In this document: positions 1-6,002 of the stretch, in pieces
Numbering within the stretch: position 1 is the first letter of the stretch
How the letters are laid out: each line of letters begins with the position of its first letter
NCBI GenBank assembly: GCA_017613485.1
Contig: JAGADS010000089.1
Coordinates: 1 to 8,117 of the forward strand
Source: Treponema sp.
Lineage (GTDB): Bacteria; Spirochaetota; Spirochaetia; Treponematales; Treponemataceae
Direction: 5' to 3'
DNA: 8,117 nucleotides
The notes under the pieces: generated by a model
The model's input: only the letters and a program-made list of their open reading frames with translations
What the model was told of the DNA's origin: nothing
The model's database searches: none
Position numbers and translations under genes: made by a program

Positions 1-239
1 AGGCACTCATGCAGGAAAGGGACATCAGAAATGACGAAACTCTGGGCAAACATGCAGACTGGATGAATGAACTTAGGGATAAATATGGTTCCTTTACATG
101 CAAATCAGAAGAAGGTATTATTGAAATCATAAAAAAGGAAACCGGCATCGTGTTCAGCAAGGTTCTGGAACATGCGGGAGTTTATAAATGCAATGAACAG
201 GGGCTTGAGGCCTTTGAAAGGTTTATAGCCACACTGTAG
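1..239 (+). CDS. galT: UDP-glucose--hexose-1-phosphate uridylyltransferase, C-terminal fragment (5' end outside window)
   Basis: The reading frame is open from the first bases (in-frame codons begin at position 3) and ends with TAG at 237-239, so this is the 3' end of a longer gene; the ATG at 9 has no ribosome-binding site and is probably internal. About 78 residues are visible. The ending, with a 'KETG-VFSKVLEHAGVYK' stretch followed by an 'AFERFI' tail, resembles from memory the C-terminus of the long (about 500 residue) type-2 galactose-1-phosphate uridylyltransferases of Firmicutes and related anaerobes. That enzyme swaps UMP between UDP-glucose and galactose-1-phosphate in the Leloir pathway. 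The catalytic histidine region lies outside the window, so activity cannot be judged. The next gene is galactokinase, 15 nt downstream on the same strand, which strongly supports the call. Confidence 0.77.
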   Translation, partial: ALMQERDIRNDETLGKHADWMNELRDKYGSFTCKSEEGIIEIIKKETGIVFSKVLEHAGVYKCNEQGLEAFERFIATL

Positions 240-254
240 AAGGAGAAATGAAAG

Positions 255-1454
255 ATGTCTAATGATTTGACTTCAAGCGAATATACACCGGAAGAACTCA
301 AGAACGCCTTCATCAAAATGTATGGGGGAGATGAATCCTCATTAAGGCTCTACTCTTCTCCTGCCAGAATCAACATCATCGGCGACCACATAGACTACAA
401 CGGCGGCAAGGTTTTCCCCGCAAGCATAAACCGCTACCTCTACATCGCAATCCGCAAACGAAATGACTCAAAGATTTTATACAACGACATAAGGTTCCCG
501 GGCAGTTTTGAATTTGACGCGAACCAGACTTTTGTTTACGACAAGTCAAATGATTATGCAAATTACCTGAACGGCATCCTTCAGCAGCTAAAGGAAAAGG
601 GCTTCAAATTTGATTGTGGATTTGAAATCCTGATGGCATCAAACATTCCGGCTGGTGGAGGCATTTCTTCTTCTTCCGCACTGGAATGTGGTTTTGCCTA
701 TGCCGTAATCGACACATTCGGATTTGACATGGACCGCATGGAAATTGCAAAACTCGGACAAATGAGCGAGCACAAATTCATGAACGTAAAATGCGGAATC
801 ATGGATCAGTTCATCATCGCAACAGGAAAAAAGAATTACGCTGAACTTTTGGACTGCAACACTCTTGAATATGAATACATCCCTCTTGAACTTGCTGACT
901 ACAGATTCGTCGTCATGAACACGAACAAGGTACGCAAGCTTGCCGATTCAAAATACAACGAACGCCGCGGTCAATGCGAACAGGCCCTGAAAATACTCCA
1001 GGACAACGGAATAAAGATAAACGCCCTGTGCGAACTGTCTCCCAGTGAATGGGAAAAACACAGTCATCTTGTCTCAGATCCAATCCTGAACAAACGCGCC
1101 CGCCATTGTATTGCCGAAAACCAGCGTGTAATCGATGCCGCCTCCACACTCAAGGAAGGCAATCTTGAAAAGCTTGGCCAGCTCCTCAACGCCAGCCACA
1201 AATCACTCAAGGAAGACTATGAGGTAACCGGAATTGAACTGGACACGCTTGCCGAAACATCACAAAAGCAGGAAGGGTGCCTTGGTGCAAGGATGACAGG
1301 TGCAGGATTCGGGGGATGTGCAATAGCACTCGTTCACAAGGACAAAATCAACAGCTTTATAGAAAACGTCCAGTCCGCTTACGAGAAGGAAATCGGCTAC
1401 AAGGCAGGTTTTTTTGTATGCGAAACTGGAGATGGGGTTGCGAAAATTATCTGA
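255..1454 (+). CDS. galK: galactokinase (GHMP kinase family)
   Basis: Phosphorylates galactose at C1 with ATP in the cytoplasm, the entry step of the Leloir pathway. The 399 residues match the family's usual 380-400. All three GHMP motifs are visible: the galactokinase signature at residues 36-51 (RINIIGDHIDYNGG), the phosphate-binding loop at 132-142 (PAGGGISSSSA) and motif 3 at 344-355 (GARMTGAGFGGC). By comparison with characterised galactokinases, R38 and D184 (in GIMDQF) are the expected catalytic residues, and H45, D47 and Y234 line the sugar pocket. The glutamate normally found in GEHTDYN is aspartate here (D44). The start is supported by GAAGGAG at 239-245, nine bases before the ATG. 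It directly follows galT and is probably cotranscribed with it. No terminator is obvious before the next promoter. Confidence 0.95.
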   Translation: MSNDLTSSEYTPEELKNAFIKMYGGDESSLRLYSSPARINIIGDHIDYNGGKVFPASINRYLYIAIRKRNDSKILYNDIRFPGSFEFDANQTFVYDKSNDYANYLNGILQQLKEKGFKFDCGFEILMASNIPAGGGISSSSALECGFAYAVIDTFGFDMDRMEIAKLGQMSEHKFMNVKCGIMDQFIIATGKKNYAELLDCNTLEYEYIPLELADYRFVVMNTNKVRKLADSKYNERRGQCEQALKILQDNGIKINALCELSPSEWEKHSHLVSDPILNKRARHCIAENQRVIDAASTLKEGNLEKLGQLLNASHKSLKEDYEVTGIELDTLAETSQKQEGCLGARMTGAGFGGCAIALVHKDKINSFIENVQSAYEKEIGYKAGFFVCETGDGVAKII

Positions 1455-1459
1455 TTTTG

Positions 1460-1468
1460 TGATATAAT
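1460..1468 (+). promoter_or_regulatory. candidate extended -10 promoter for the SUMF1-domain gene
   Basis: TGATATAAT is a perfect TATAAT box (1463-1468) preceded by a TGn extension (1460-1462). No good -35 is seen: at 17 nt spacing the hexamer at 1440-1445 matches only 3 of 6, and TTGCGA at 1438-1443 matches 4 of 6 but with 19 nt spacing. A weak -35 is common for extended -10 promoters. Transcription would start near 1475, just ahead of the ribosome-binding site at 1487-1492, so the gene could be expressed independently of galK. Confidence 0.55.
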
Positions 1469-1472
1469 GTGT

Positions 1473-1490
1473 CCCTGTAAGATTACAAGG
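1473..1490 (+). promoter_or_regulatory. small imperfect hairpin overlapping the Shine-Dalgarno sequence
   Basis: CCCTGTA at 1473-1479 can pair with TACAAGG at 1484-1490, with one C-A mismatch and a four-base loop. The 3' arm contains the first four bases of the AAGGAG ribosome-binding site (1487-1492) of the SUMF1-domain gene. If the transcript starts at or before 1473 the hairpin could mask the site; if it starts near 1475 only the inner four base pairs remain. The stem is short and may be chance. Confidence 0.25.
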
Positions 1491-1499
1491 AGATGCCAG

Positions 1500-2294
1500 A
1501 TGAAAAAATCATTTATTACAACTTCAGCTATTGTACTTTGTTCCGCCATGGTATTTGCCGGTGGTTCAAAGGAAAAGTACAGTGTGGCAAGCGCAAGAGA
1601 ATTTGTGGACGTTGACGTAGGAGTCTACACCATCGGTTCTGAAGATGAATTTGAAAACGAGCATGAAGTTGTTGTGTCCGAATTCTATATCTGCACGCAC
1701 GAAGTTACACAGGAAGAATTTCAGTCCCTCATGGGATACAACCCCAGCAAAACCAAGGGAAAGAATAAACCGGTAACAAATATAACATGGTACGAAGCTG
1801 TCGATTACTGCAACAAACTCAGTTTGGAAAGAGGCTTAACTCCCTGCTACAACGATGACTACGAATATGATTTTTGCGCCAACGGTTTCCGCCTGCCCAC
1901 CGAAAGCGAATGGGAAATAGCCGCCAAGGGAGGACAAAAGTCACGCGGTTTCATCTTTAGCGGAAGCGATTATCTTGAAGATGTTGCATGGTGCGGTTCA
2001 AACAGCGGCCACAAACCCCATGACGTAAGGACAAAGGCCCCCAATGAACTTGGCATTTACGACATGACCGGAAATGTTGCGGAGTGGTGTCTGGACTGGC
2101 ATGATGAATATCCCACAGAGAGGCAGGAAATGGATCCAACAGGTCCTGCTTTCGGAACAGAGCGCATCGTTCGCGGTGGAAGCTGTTATTTCATCGATGA
2201 AAACTGTTCCGTAACAGCAAGAAACTCCAGAACCCCGGACACAGCGGAATCATACATCGGTTTCCGTGTAGTTCGTTCAGGACCAAGAGGATAA
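1500..2294 (+). CDS. secreted SUMF1/formylglycine-generating-enzyme-fold protein
   Basis: A 264-residue exported protein. Residues 1-20 form a signal peptide (lysines at 2-3, hydrophobic core 5-19) with a likely signal peptidase I site after VFA, giving a mature protein starting GGSKE; no convincing lipobox cysteine is present. Residues about 35-260 carry SUMF1-family landmarks: DYCNKLS at 102-108, RLPTESEWE at 131-139, NVAEW at 192-196, RGGS at 225-228 and GFRVV at 254-258. True formylglycine-generating enzymes have a cysteine pair three and eight residues after RGGS; here cysteines lie at one and eight (C229, C236). Sulfatase activation is therefore doubtful, and a binding or structural role is more likely. 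The start at 1500 is chosen over an upstream in-frame ATG at 1467 because AAGGAG sits at 1487-1492 and the upstream ATG lies inside the -10 box. No sulfatase gene is nearby. Confidence 0.88.
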   Translation: MKKSFITTSAIVLCSAMVFAGGSKEKYSVASAREFVDVDVGVYTIGSEDEFENEHEVVVSEFYICTHEVTQEEFQSLMGYNPSKTKGKNKPVTNITWYEAVDYCNKLSLERGLTPCYNDDYEYDFCANGFRLPTESEWEIAAKGGQKSRGFIFSGSDYLEDVAWCGSNSGHKPHDVRTKAPNELGIYDMTGNVAEWCLDWHDEYPTERQEMDPTGPAFGTERIVRGGSCYFIDENCSVTARNSRTPDTAESYIGFRVVRSGPRG

Positions 2295-2318
2295 GATACA
2301 TAACAGGCGGTTTCAGCC

Positions 2319-2347
2319 TTGTAAATTTTGATTTTAAGTATTATTAT
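2319..2347 (+). promoter_or_regulatory. candidate promoter for the LRR-SLH lipoprotein gene
   Basis: TTGTAA (2319-2324, 4 of 6 to the sigma-70 -35 consensus) is separated by exactly 17 nt from TATTAT (2342-2347, 5 of 6 to the -10 consensus). It sits in the AT-rich 105-nt gap after the SUMF1-domain gene and would give a start near 2354, about 45 nt before the ATG at 2400. AT-rich sequence makes chance matches fairly likely. Confidence 0.45.
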
Positions 2348-2399
2348 AGATTTTAAGATTTTTTAAGTTTATAGAATGAAGTTTCAGGAGTACGACAAA

Positions 2400-4064
2400 A
2401 TGAAAAAAGTCTTTTTATTGATTCTAAGTTTATTGGTTTTAATCATGTTTACGGCATGCAGCGGAATTCAAGACGGCATAAGGCCCTATTCCTCCCTTGC
2501 GCATGTAGGTGGCCCGGTTGAAATCAGCGCGGCCACTTTCCCTGACTCAAACTTTAGGAAACTAATCTCTGGTCCAAGTTATGACCGTAACCAGGACGGT
2601 TTTTTGGACGACGAAGAGATTATCTATATCAGAAACATCTGGTGCGTAAACTGCGACATAACATCCCTTAAGGGAATCGAGTATTTGGTTGAACTTCGCG
2701 GACTCTATTGCATGGACAACCACATCAAGACCTTGGACCTTAGCAACAACAAGGAAATCACAGGCGTGTGGTGCTCAGGAAATGACTTTACCTCCCTGGA
2801 TTTTTCACCAAACAAGAAACTGCTGTGGGTCTACTGCTTTGACTGCAAGCTGACTTCATTGAACGTATCAAACAACCCCGAGCTGGCATATCTTGAATGC
2901 AACACCAACCCCCTTGAGTATCTTGATGTCTCTCACAACCCGGAACTTGAACATCTGACTTGCGGTTCTTGCTGGTTAAAGACCCTCGATGTAAGCAAAA
3001 ATCCCAAACTTCAGCATCTGGATGCCTTCAGGAACAAGTTTACAACCCTCGACATAACAAAATGCCCACTGATGAAGCGCCTTGACATATGGGACAACCC
3101 CGGATTGGGAAGCGTAGACATCTCCAAATGCCCTGGACTTCAATATTACAACTGCGCCAATAATACGGTAAGCGAACTGGATTTAAGCACCTGTCCCAAA
3201 TTGCAGAGGCTCTCCTGCGGTTACAACCAGATAAAGCACCTGGATCTTTCCCACAACCCCGAGCTTGTATATCTTGACTGTGGTCAAAACGAGCTGGAGG
3301 AACTGGATGTTTCACATAATCCAAAATTAAAATTCCTTCAGGCTTTCATAAATCCCTTCACGGAAGTGGACATAAGCAACAATTATTCACTGGTCAGAGC
3401 CTATAGGGAAGCTGACAGAGTATATGCACCAAATGTTTCCGGTTATTACTGGAAGATTGATTTTGGTGGGGATACTTCAACTGGTGTGGACAACTGTTTT
3501 TTCCTTTGCGTGGATGATGAAGTAGATGTGACTGCAAACGGAAATACTTCTGCACCTAAACCAGCGGTTACCAGACCTGCAGGTGTTTCTACCTCAGAAC
3601 TGATGGACAGGGAAGAAGTTGTAAACGCTCTTTACGCCCTTGCCGGAAGCCCCAATCCAGGCAGCCTTTCTTCAACAAACTGGTTTAGAGATATCTCTTC
3701 AAGTTCATCTTCCGCTCTGATTTGGGCTATGAACAGGGGAATTCTTGTAGACTGCACCGACTATACCTTTGATAAGAACAGTCTTTGTTCCAGGGAAGAC
3801 GCAGTTTGCATGCTGATGCGTTATGCGGAATACAGGGGATACCAGAGGGCCATAGACTTTGGACGCACAGACCCCTTTATCGATTACTATGACATTGACG
3901 AATATGCATGGGAAGCCCTTACTTGGGCAGTAACTTGGAACATAGTGATAGGACATGGAGAAGAAGGCGCCCCCAAAGAAGAACGAACCCTAGACCCCCA
4001 CGATGCCATAATCGAAACAGAATTCCAGGAAATGATAGACCGCATGCTGGAGAAAAATTCATAA
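2400..4064 (+). CDS. lipoprotein with EF-hand-like loop, 21-residue leucine-rich repeats and two SLH-like modules
   Basis: A 554-residue exported protein, probably a surface or periplasmic binding or scaffold protein; no enzyme domain is seen. Residues 1-20 are a lipoprotein signal (two lysines, a long hydrophobic run, then FTAC with C20 as the acylation site). Residues 62-73 (DRNQDGFLDDEE) fit a 12-residue EF-hand calcium loop with D, N, D, D and E at positions 1, 3, 5, 9 and 12. Eleven leucine-rich repeats fill 109-340, preceded by a degenerate unit near 87-108. A linker rich in T, S, P and A (about 378-398) leads to two S-layer-homology-like modules: about 401-476 (WAMNRGILV, then SREDAVCMLMRYA) and about 483-552 (ALTWAVTWNIVIGHG, then LDPHD...EFQEMIDRML), the second more diverged. 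The start at 2400 is preferred to the in-frame ATG at 2376 because CAGGAG lies nine bases upstream and the signal peptide then begins MKK. The ligand is unknown. Confidence 0.85.
   Translation: MKKVFLLILSLLVLIMFTACSGIQDGIRPYSSLAHVGGPVEISAATFPDSNFRKLISGPSYDRNQDGFLDDEEIIYIRNIWCVNCDITSLKGIEYLVELRGLYCMDNHIKTLDLSNNKEITGVWCSGNDFTSLDFSPNKKLLWVYCFDCKLTSLNVSNNPELAYLECNTNPLEYLDVSHNPELEHLTCGSCWLKTLDVSKNPKLQHLDAFRNKFTTLDITKCPLMKRLDIWDNPGLGSVDISKCPGLQYYNCANNTVSELDLSTCPKLQRLSCGYNQIKHLDLSHNPELVYLDCGQNELEELDVSHNPKLKFLQAFINPFTEVDISNNYSLVRAYREADRVYAPNVSGYYWKIDFGGDTSTGVDNCFFLCVDDEVDVTANGNTSAPKPAVTRPAGVSTSELMDREEVVNALYALAGSPNPGSLSSTNWFRDISSSSSSALIWAMNRGILVDCTDYTFDKNSLCSREDAVCMLMRYAEYRGYQRAIDFGRTDPFIDYYDIDEYAWEALTWAVTWNIVIGHGEEGAPKEERTLDPHDAIIETEFQEMIDRMLEKNS
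2724..3419 (+). repeat. eleven tandem 63-bp units encoding leucine-rich repeats
   Basis: The units encode residues 109-340 of the lipoprotein with a pattern close to LxxLDvSxNPxLxxLxCxxN. Spacing is 21 residues, except for one extra residue between the sixth and seventh repeats (NPG at 233-235). At the DNA level the copies are well diverged, so this is an old protein-repeat array rather than a recent slippage product. Residue 17 of the unit is cysteine in seven of eleven units, and residue 9 switches from asparagine to cysteine in three consecutive units (residues 222, 244, 265). Confidence 0.9.
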
Positions 4065-4070
4065 AAATAC

Positions 4071-4106
4071 TCACAAAAAGGTGATGCAATATTTTTTCAT
4101 TTGTGA
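4071..4106. repeat. 7-bp inverted repeat upstream of paaK
   Basis: TCACAAA at 4071-4077 and TTTGTGA at 4100-4106 are perfect reverse complements with a 22-nt spacer. The right arm overlaps the extended part of the candidate paaK -10 element. It could be a repressor or activator site, or the weak end of the upstream transcript. No run of T follows the right arm, so it does not look like an intrinsic terminator. A 7-bp repeat in AT-rich sequence may be chance. Confidence 0.3.
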
Positions 4107-4112
4107 TACACT
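4104..4112 (+). promoter_or_regulatory. candidate extended -10 promoter for paaK-ACT
   Basis: TGATACACT combines a TGn extension (4104-4106) with TACACT (4107-4112, 4 of 6 to TATAAT). The surrounding TTTGTGATA is identical to that at the SUMF1-gene promoter. The best -35 at 17 nt spacing (4084-4089) matches only 3 of 6. A start near 4119 would leave a leader of about 65 nt before the ATG at 4185. Confidence 0.35.
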
Positions 4113-4184
4113 ATCTTTGTTATTGTAAATAGAAACATAACCGGTGAAAATCGAAATGCTATCGTTCAGGGAGTAAAAACGAAC

Positions 4185-5489
4185 ATGAAGTATTTCCAAA
4201 AAGACAAAGAGTGTATGCCTCTGGAAGAATTAAAAAAGCTTCAGGGACAGAGACTGGCGGAGAACTTCCGTCATGTCTACGAGAATGTGGAGTATTACAG
4301 GAACCGCTGTAAGGAAGCAGGTGTAACCCCGGATGATATCAAGAGCCTGGATGACATTGCCAAGATTCCGTTTACATGCAAGGATGACTTAAGGCAGACA
4401 TATCCTTATGGACTGTTTGCCGTTCCGATGAAAGATGTTGTTCGCATTCAGTCTTCATCTGGTACTACAGGAAAGCAGATTGTTGTAGGTTATACAAAAG
4501 ATGACCTTGATATATGGGATGAGTGTGTGGCACGTCAGCTTGTGGCAACAGGTGCGGATGAAAATTCAATTGTTCAGAATGCATACGGTTATGGTCTTTT
4601 TACAGGAGGATTTGGAGTTCATGGAGGAGCTACAAAACTTGGTGCAACTGTAATCCCGATTTCAGCAGGCAACACACCGCGTCAGATTGCATTCATGCAT
4701 GACCTCAAGGCAACGGTTCTCTGCTGTACACCGTCTTATGCCGCATACCTTGGCGAGACCCTTCATGAAATGGGATATGGTCCAGATTACTTGAACCTAA
4801 AGGCAGGTATTTTTGGTGCTGAGCCATGGACAGAGGAGATGCGCCGTAACATAGAGAAATCTCTTGGATTAAAGGCTTACGATATCTATGGCCTTACAGA
4901 GGTTATGGGTCCTGGTGTTGCATTTGAATGTGACGAGCAAAAGGGAATGCACGTAAACGAGGATCACTTCATCATCGAGACAATCAATCCTGAGACAGGG
5001 GAAAAGCTTCCTGACGGAGAAAAAGGCGAGCTGGTGTTTACCGCAATCACAAAGAAGGCCTTCCCGCTCATGAGGTTCAGGACAAAGGATATCGGTGTAC
5101 TTAACAGGACACCATGCTCATGTGGAAGAACTTTTGTGCGCATGTCAAAGCCGATGGGACGTACCGACGACATGCTCATCATCCGTGGTGTCAACGTATT
5201 CCCGAGCCAGATAGAGGGAGTCCTCCTGCAGAACAATTATCCGCCGAACTATCAGATTATCGTTGGCCGTGAGAACAACACCGACACATTCGAGATCAAG
5301 GTGGAGATGACACCGGAAAAATTCAGCGACGTTGTGGCAGAAAACCACAAGCAGGAAAGGGCACTGGAGACAGCATTGCTTTCTGTTCTTCAGATCAAGG
5401 CAAAGGTTACGCTGGTTGCACCAAAGACAATCGAACGCTCCGAGGGAAAAGCCAAGCGCGTCATCGATACACGAAAACTGCATGACTAG
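4185..5489 (+). CDS. paaK: phenylacetate--CoA ligase (anaerobe-type, AMP-forming)
   Basis: Activates phenylacetate or a related aryl-acetate to its CoA thioester using ATP (giving AMP and PPi), in the cytoplasm. The 434 residues match the family's usual 430-440, and the MKYFQKDKECMPLEEL opening is typical. Visible motifs are the ATP P-loop SSSGTTGK at 90-97, YGLTE at 235-239, RFRTKD at 297-302, the hinge/C-terminal-domain segment GRTDDMLIIRG at 325-335 and a C-terminal EGKAKRVID at 420-428 that carries the usual lysine. C249, H256, C311 and C313 could form a metal site (inference). The ribosome-binding site is AGGGAG at 4168-4173, 11 nt before the ATG, rather far. The double-ACT gene follows nine bases after the stop. 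In anaerobes such pairs often accompany indolepyruvate ferredoxin oxidoreductase; those genes, and aerobic paa genes, are absent here. Exact substrate is not determinable. Confidence 0.92.
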   Translation: MKYFQKDKECMPLEELKKLQGQRLAENFRHVYENVEYYRNRCKEAGVTPDDIKSLDDIAKIPFTCKDDLRQTYPYGLFAVPMKDVVRIQSSSGTTGKQIVVGYTKDDLDIWDECVARQLVATGADENSIVQNAYGYGLFTGGFGVHGGATKLGATVIPISAGNTPRQIAFMHDLKATVLCCTPSYAAYLGETLHEMGYGPDYLNLKAGIFGAEPWTEEMRRNIEKSLGLKAYDIYGLTEVMGPGVAFECDEQKGMHVNEDHFIIETINPETGEKLPDGEKGELVFTAITKKAFPLMRFRTKDIGVLNRTPCSCGRTFVRMSKPMGRTDDMLIIRGVNVFPSQIEGVLLQNNYPPNYQIIVGRENNTDTFEIKVEMTPEKFSDVVAENHKQERALETALLSVLQIKAKVTLVAPKTIERSEGKAKRVIDTRKLHD

Positions 5490-5498
5490 GAGGAGTAT

Positions 5499-5930
5499 AT
5501 GACAGTAAAACAGATTTCAATATTTTTGGAAAACCGTCCTGAATCCCTTATGGAACTGACTGACATCCTTGCAAAGCGCAACATCAACATGAGGGCCCTG
5601 TGTCTTGCAGATACAAACGACTTTGGAATCGCCCGCATCATCGTGGATGACCCGGAGAATGTAGCCTCTGTCCTCAAGGAAGAAGAGTATATCGTAAAGG
5701 CATCAAATGTAATCGCTCTGGAAATCCCGGACGAAACAGGAAGCCTTAACAAAATCCTCAAGATCCTTGGAGAAAACGGACGCAACGTGGAATACATGTA
5801 TGGTTTTACAGGTCGCAAGACAAACTGTGCGTTCATGGTTCTGCGCTGTACCGACATCCCCAAAACAGAACAGGTCCTTGAATCAGCTGGAATAAGAATG
5901 TTGAATCAAAGTGAATTGAGGGAAATATAA
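5499..5930 (+). CDS. tandem ACT-domain protein, probable amino-acid sensor paired with PaaK
   Basis: A 143-residue cytoplasmic protein made almost entirely of two ACT domains, at about 3-68 (begins KQISIFLENRPESL) and about 70-139 (begins NVIALEIPDETGSLNKI, with NVEYMY at 97-102). Small stand-alone double-ACT proteins of this kind bind amino acids, but I know of no settled function for the paaK-linked group; sensing of aromatic amino acids or their products is inference. The start is fixed by AGGAGGAG at 5488-5495, which overlaps the paaK stop codon, so translation is probably coupled to paaK. A strong terminator follows 18 nt after the stop, ending the operon. It has no DNA-binding or catalytic domain, so any regulation would work through protein contact, perhaps with the ligase. 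Confidence 0.88.
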   Translation: MTVKQISIFLENRPESLMELTDILAKRNINMRALCLADTNDFGIARIIVDDPENVASVLKEEEYIVKASNVIALEIPDETGSLNKILKILGENGRNVEYMYGFTGRKTNCAFMVLRCTDIPKTEQVLESAGIRMLNQSELREI

Positions 5931-5947
5931 TTCAACTTAAAAAAATG

Positions 5948-5983
5948 AACCGGCAACTCTTTTTCGGGGCTGCCGGTTTTTTT
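5948..5983. terminator. bidirectional intrinsic terminator between convergent genes
   Basis: AACCGGCA (5948-5955) pairs perfectly with TGCCGGTT (5971-5978), an 8-bp stem with a 15-nt loop that could extend inward past one mismatch. A run of seven T (5977-5983) follows on the plus strand, and seven A (5939-5945) lie just before the stem, giving a U-run on the minus strand after two bases. It therefore can end both the paaK-ACT transcript and the convergent kinase transcript, whose stop codon is 24 nt away. Confidence 0.9.
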
Positions 5984-6002
5984 ATGCATGATGATGTATT
6001 TT

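Noticed and set aside
1467..1499. Upstream in-frame ATG that would extend the SUMF1 protein by 11 residues
   Set aside because: It lies within the TATAAT box, has no ribosome-binding site, and would place non-signal residues before a clean MKK signal peptide.
2160..2294. SUMF1 C-terminus as a variable region of a diversity-generating retroelement, as known for a Treponema denticola SUMF1-type lipoprotein
   Set aside because: No reverse transcriptase, accessory gene or second copy (template repeat) of the segment is in the window, and the region is not notably rich in AAC/AAT codons.
2305..2319. Hairpin AGGC/GCCT after the SUMF1-domain gene as a terminator
   Set aside because: Only a 4-bp stem with a 7-base loop and no continuous T-run; too weak to call.
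2376..2399. Upstream in-frame ATG for the LRR lipoprotein
   Set aside because: No ribosome-binding site precedes it, whereas CAGGAG is correctly placed for the ATG at 2400, which gives a standard lipoprotein signal.
4144..4176. Ten-codon GTG-started ORF ending just before the paaK start, as a leader peptide
   Set aside because: No ribosome-binding site, no run of regulatory codons and no attenuator hairpin; expected by chance.
5486..5863. 125-codon minus-strand ORF opposite the ACT gene
   Set aside because: Antisense shadow of a recognised gene; Arg/Ser-rich composition typical of a wrong frame.
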